From Sphaeroforma arctica JP610 (Eukaryota > Opisthokonta > Ichthyosporea > Ichthyophonida): a stretch of 44,377 nucleotides of DNA. The notes under the pieces are model-generated. The model saw nothing but the letters and a program-made list of their open reading frames with translations. It was not told where the DNA came from and searched no databases. The translations under genes and the position numbers were made by a program. Positions 43,445-44,377 of the stretch are shown in pieces. The number at the start of each line of letters is the position of its first letter. Position 1 is the stretch's first letter. Where the stretch lies: positions 8,900-53,276 of the forward strand of contig NW_014039998.1 in assembly GCF_001186125.1 (NCBI RefSeq), written 5' to 3'.

Positions 43445-44267
43445 ATTTGGTGCACTAGCGAACTCGACTTGATTACTTTGCGTGAACTTGAAACAGAGAT
43501 CGACTTCTAAGCAATCTTCTGATTTGCTAATCGGGTATTTTTGCTTTGCAGCAAATACAGACTACTCTCTAACTACGTTCTTTTACACGGCTATTCAACA
43601 ATCCGTGATCTGATAAGTGGTGACACCATCTTGCACTTGGACAATAGAAGCATCATATAAACAATACTGAGATGCAGTACACTTAAATGGCCATATGAAA
43701 CATCGATTCAAAGATTAGCGAATCTCTTCTATGCATCTATTTATCTCAGCTGTTTTGCACATCACATGCATCAGTCAGTTGCAAATTTACTGACAACCCA
43801 TAAGGGGCGTTAAGTGTACATGTGAAATGTAACATTGTTAATTTCATATTCTTGATATACATATTTATTCGTTATATATTTTTGAAAAGAGTTTTAGATC
43901 ATCCTCAAACCTGATTATTGATGAGAATGTGCAGAATTATTTTCACAAAATACCAGGCAGAGGCTCCTCTGAAAAAGGAATGCTGTGTTCAGTGAGAATG
44001 AGTTTGGGAAGTAATTTGCTGTTTTCTTCATAATCACCACTATAAGTCACCTTTGTGATAGTAGAACTGCAATGGCAGCTGCGACACTGGTAACTTGAAA
44101 ATCTGCCACCGTCGCATCCTGGACATGTACCAAAAAGGTGAAGTGAGCATTAAATGCACTGTTCATATCCATATGCGTGATTGTGCGTATGAATTTTGGC
44201 CCTTAGATATTTTTGTTTCTCTGGCATCTGTTTTAGCCCAATATGTGTACACGGAGGCAGAGCTCTG
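43445..44267. other. AT-rich intergenic region
   Basis: No gene, RNA gene or repeat of note recognised. Confidence 0.4.
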
Positions 44268-44341
44268 ATGACAGTAGCATCGGACAACTCCCGGGGGTAT
44301 GATAAATTCAAAGAAAAGTACAACTTTCAAGATGAGAAATG
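44268..44341 (+). CDS. Probable first or early exon of an unknown gene that leaves the window
   Basis: ATG at 44268 opens a frame of 24 codons plus two bases (MTVASDNSRGYDKF, then KEKYNFQDEK) ending at a consensus donor, ATG|GTAAGT, at 44342. The same frame is open upstream to a TTTTAG acceptor-like site at 44236, so it could instead be an internal exon starting there. The polar, charged composition looks coding, but the piece is too short to name. Confidence 0.5.
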
Positions 44342-44377
44342 GTAAGTCGCTCGCTTTTACTGATTTCACCTATATAA

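Overview
This is a window of a nuclear eukaryotic genome with intron-rich, protein-coding genes (canonical GT-AG introns, donors mostly GTATGT, GTGTGT or GTGAGT), abundant TA/TG microsatellites, minisatellites and one decayed non-LTR retrotransposon. The gene content (GDP-mannose 4,6-dehydratase, an ABHD13/BEM46-type hydrolase, a long mitochondrial-type leucyl aminopeptidase, a bulb-lectin protein) would suit a unicellular relative of animals or fungi such as an ichthyosporean, but that identification is a guess. Exon models below were built by hand: every junction was checked for GT/AG and for phase, and the joined exons read through.

Layout. 307-1057 (+): last two exons of a phosphonoacetate hydrolase-like gene entering from the left. 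2506-4274 (-): complete three-exon GDP-mannose 4,6-dehydratase. 6351-11658 (-): complete seven-exon ABHD13/BEM46-like serine hydrolase. 12443-20772 (+): complete ten-exon M17 leucyl aminopeptidase, divergent from the hydrolase across a 784-base shared upstream region. About 22.8-29.4 kb (-): ten-exon gene for an intracellular bulb-type (B-lectin) protein with an unrecognised N-terminal region and a lysine-rich tail; last exon not resolved. 30047-35273 (+): complete 12-exon coiled-coil protein, divergent from the lectin gene. 35.3-44.4 kb: AT-rich, gene-poor, with a 174-base tandem satellite, a small perfect hairpin, a broken LINE reverse transcriptase (-), a 165-base tandem duplication, and a likely first exon of another gene at 44268 (+).

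The most unusual signal is one that recurs in the three central genes. At eleven or so exon ends, the coding end and its splice site are themselves the last unit of a tandem repeat that fills the adjoining intron (unit 37, 40, 72, about 93, about 100 or 114 bases), or have one decayed copy there. The introns therefore hold series of decoy donors and acceptors made from the exon's own edge, including a ghost of the aminopeptidase metal-binding exon. The dehydratase and the coiled-coil gene do not show this. A second window-wide signal is that every long TG/CA tract in the first 31 kb is TG on the + strand, whatever the direction of the gene around it.
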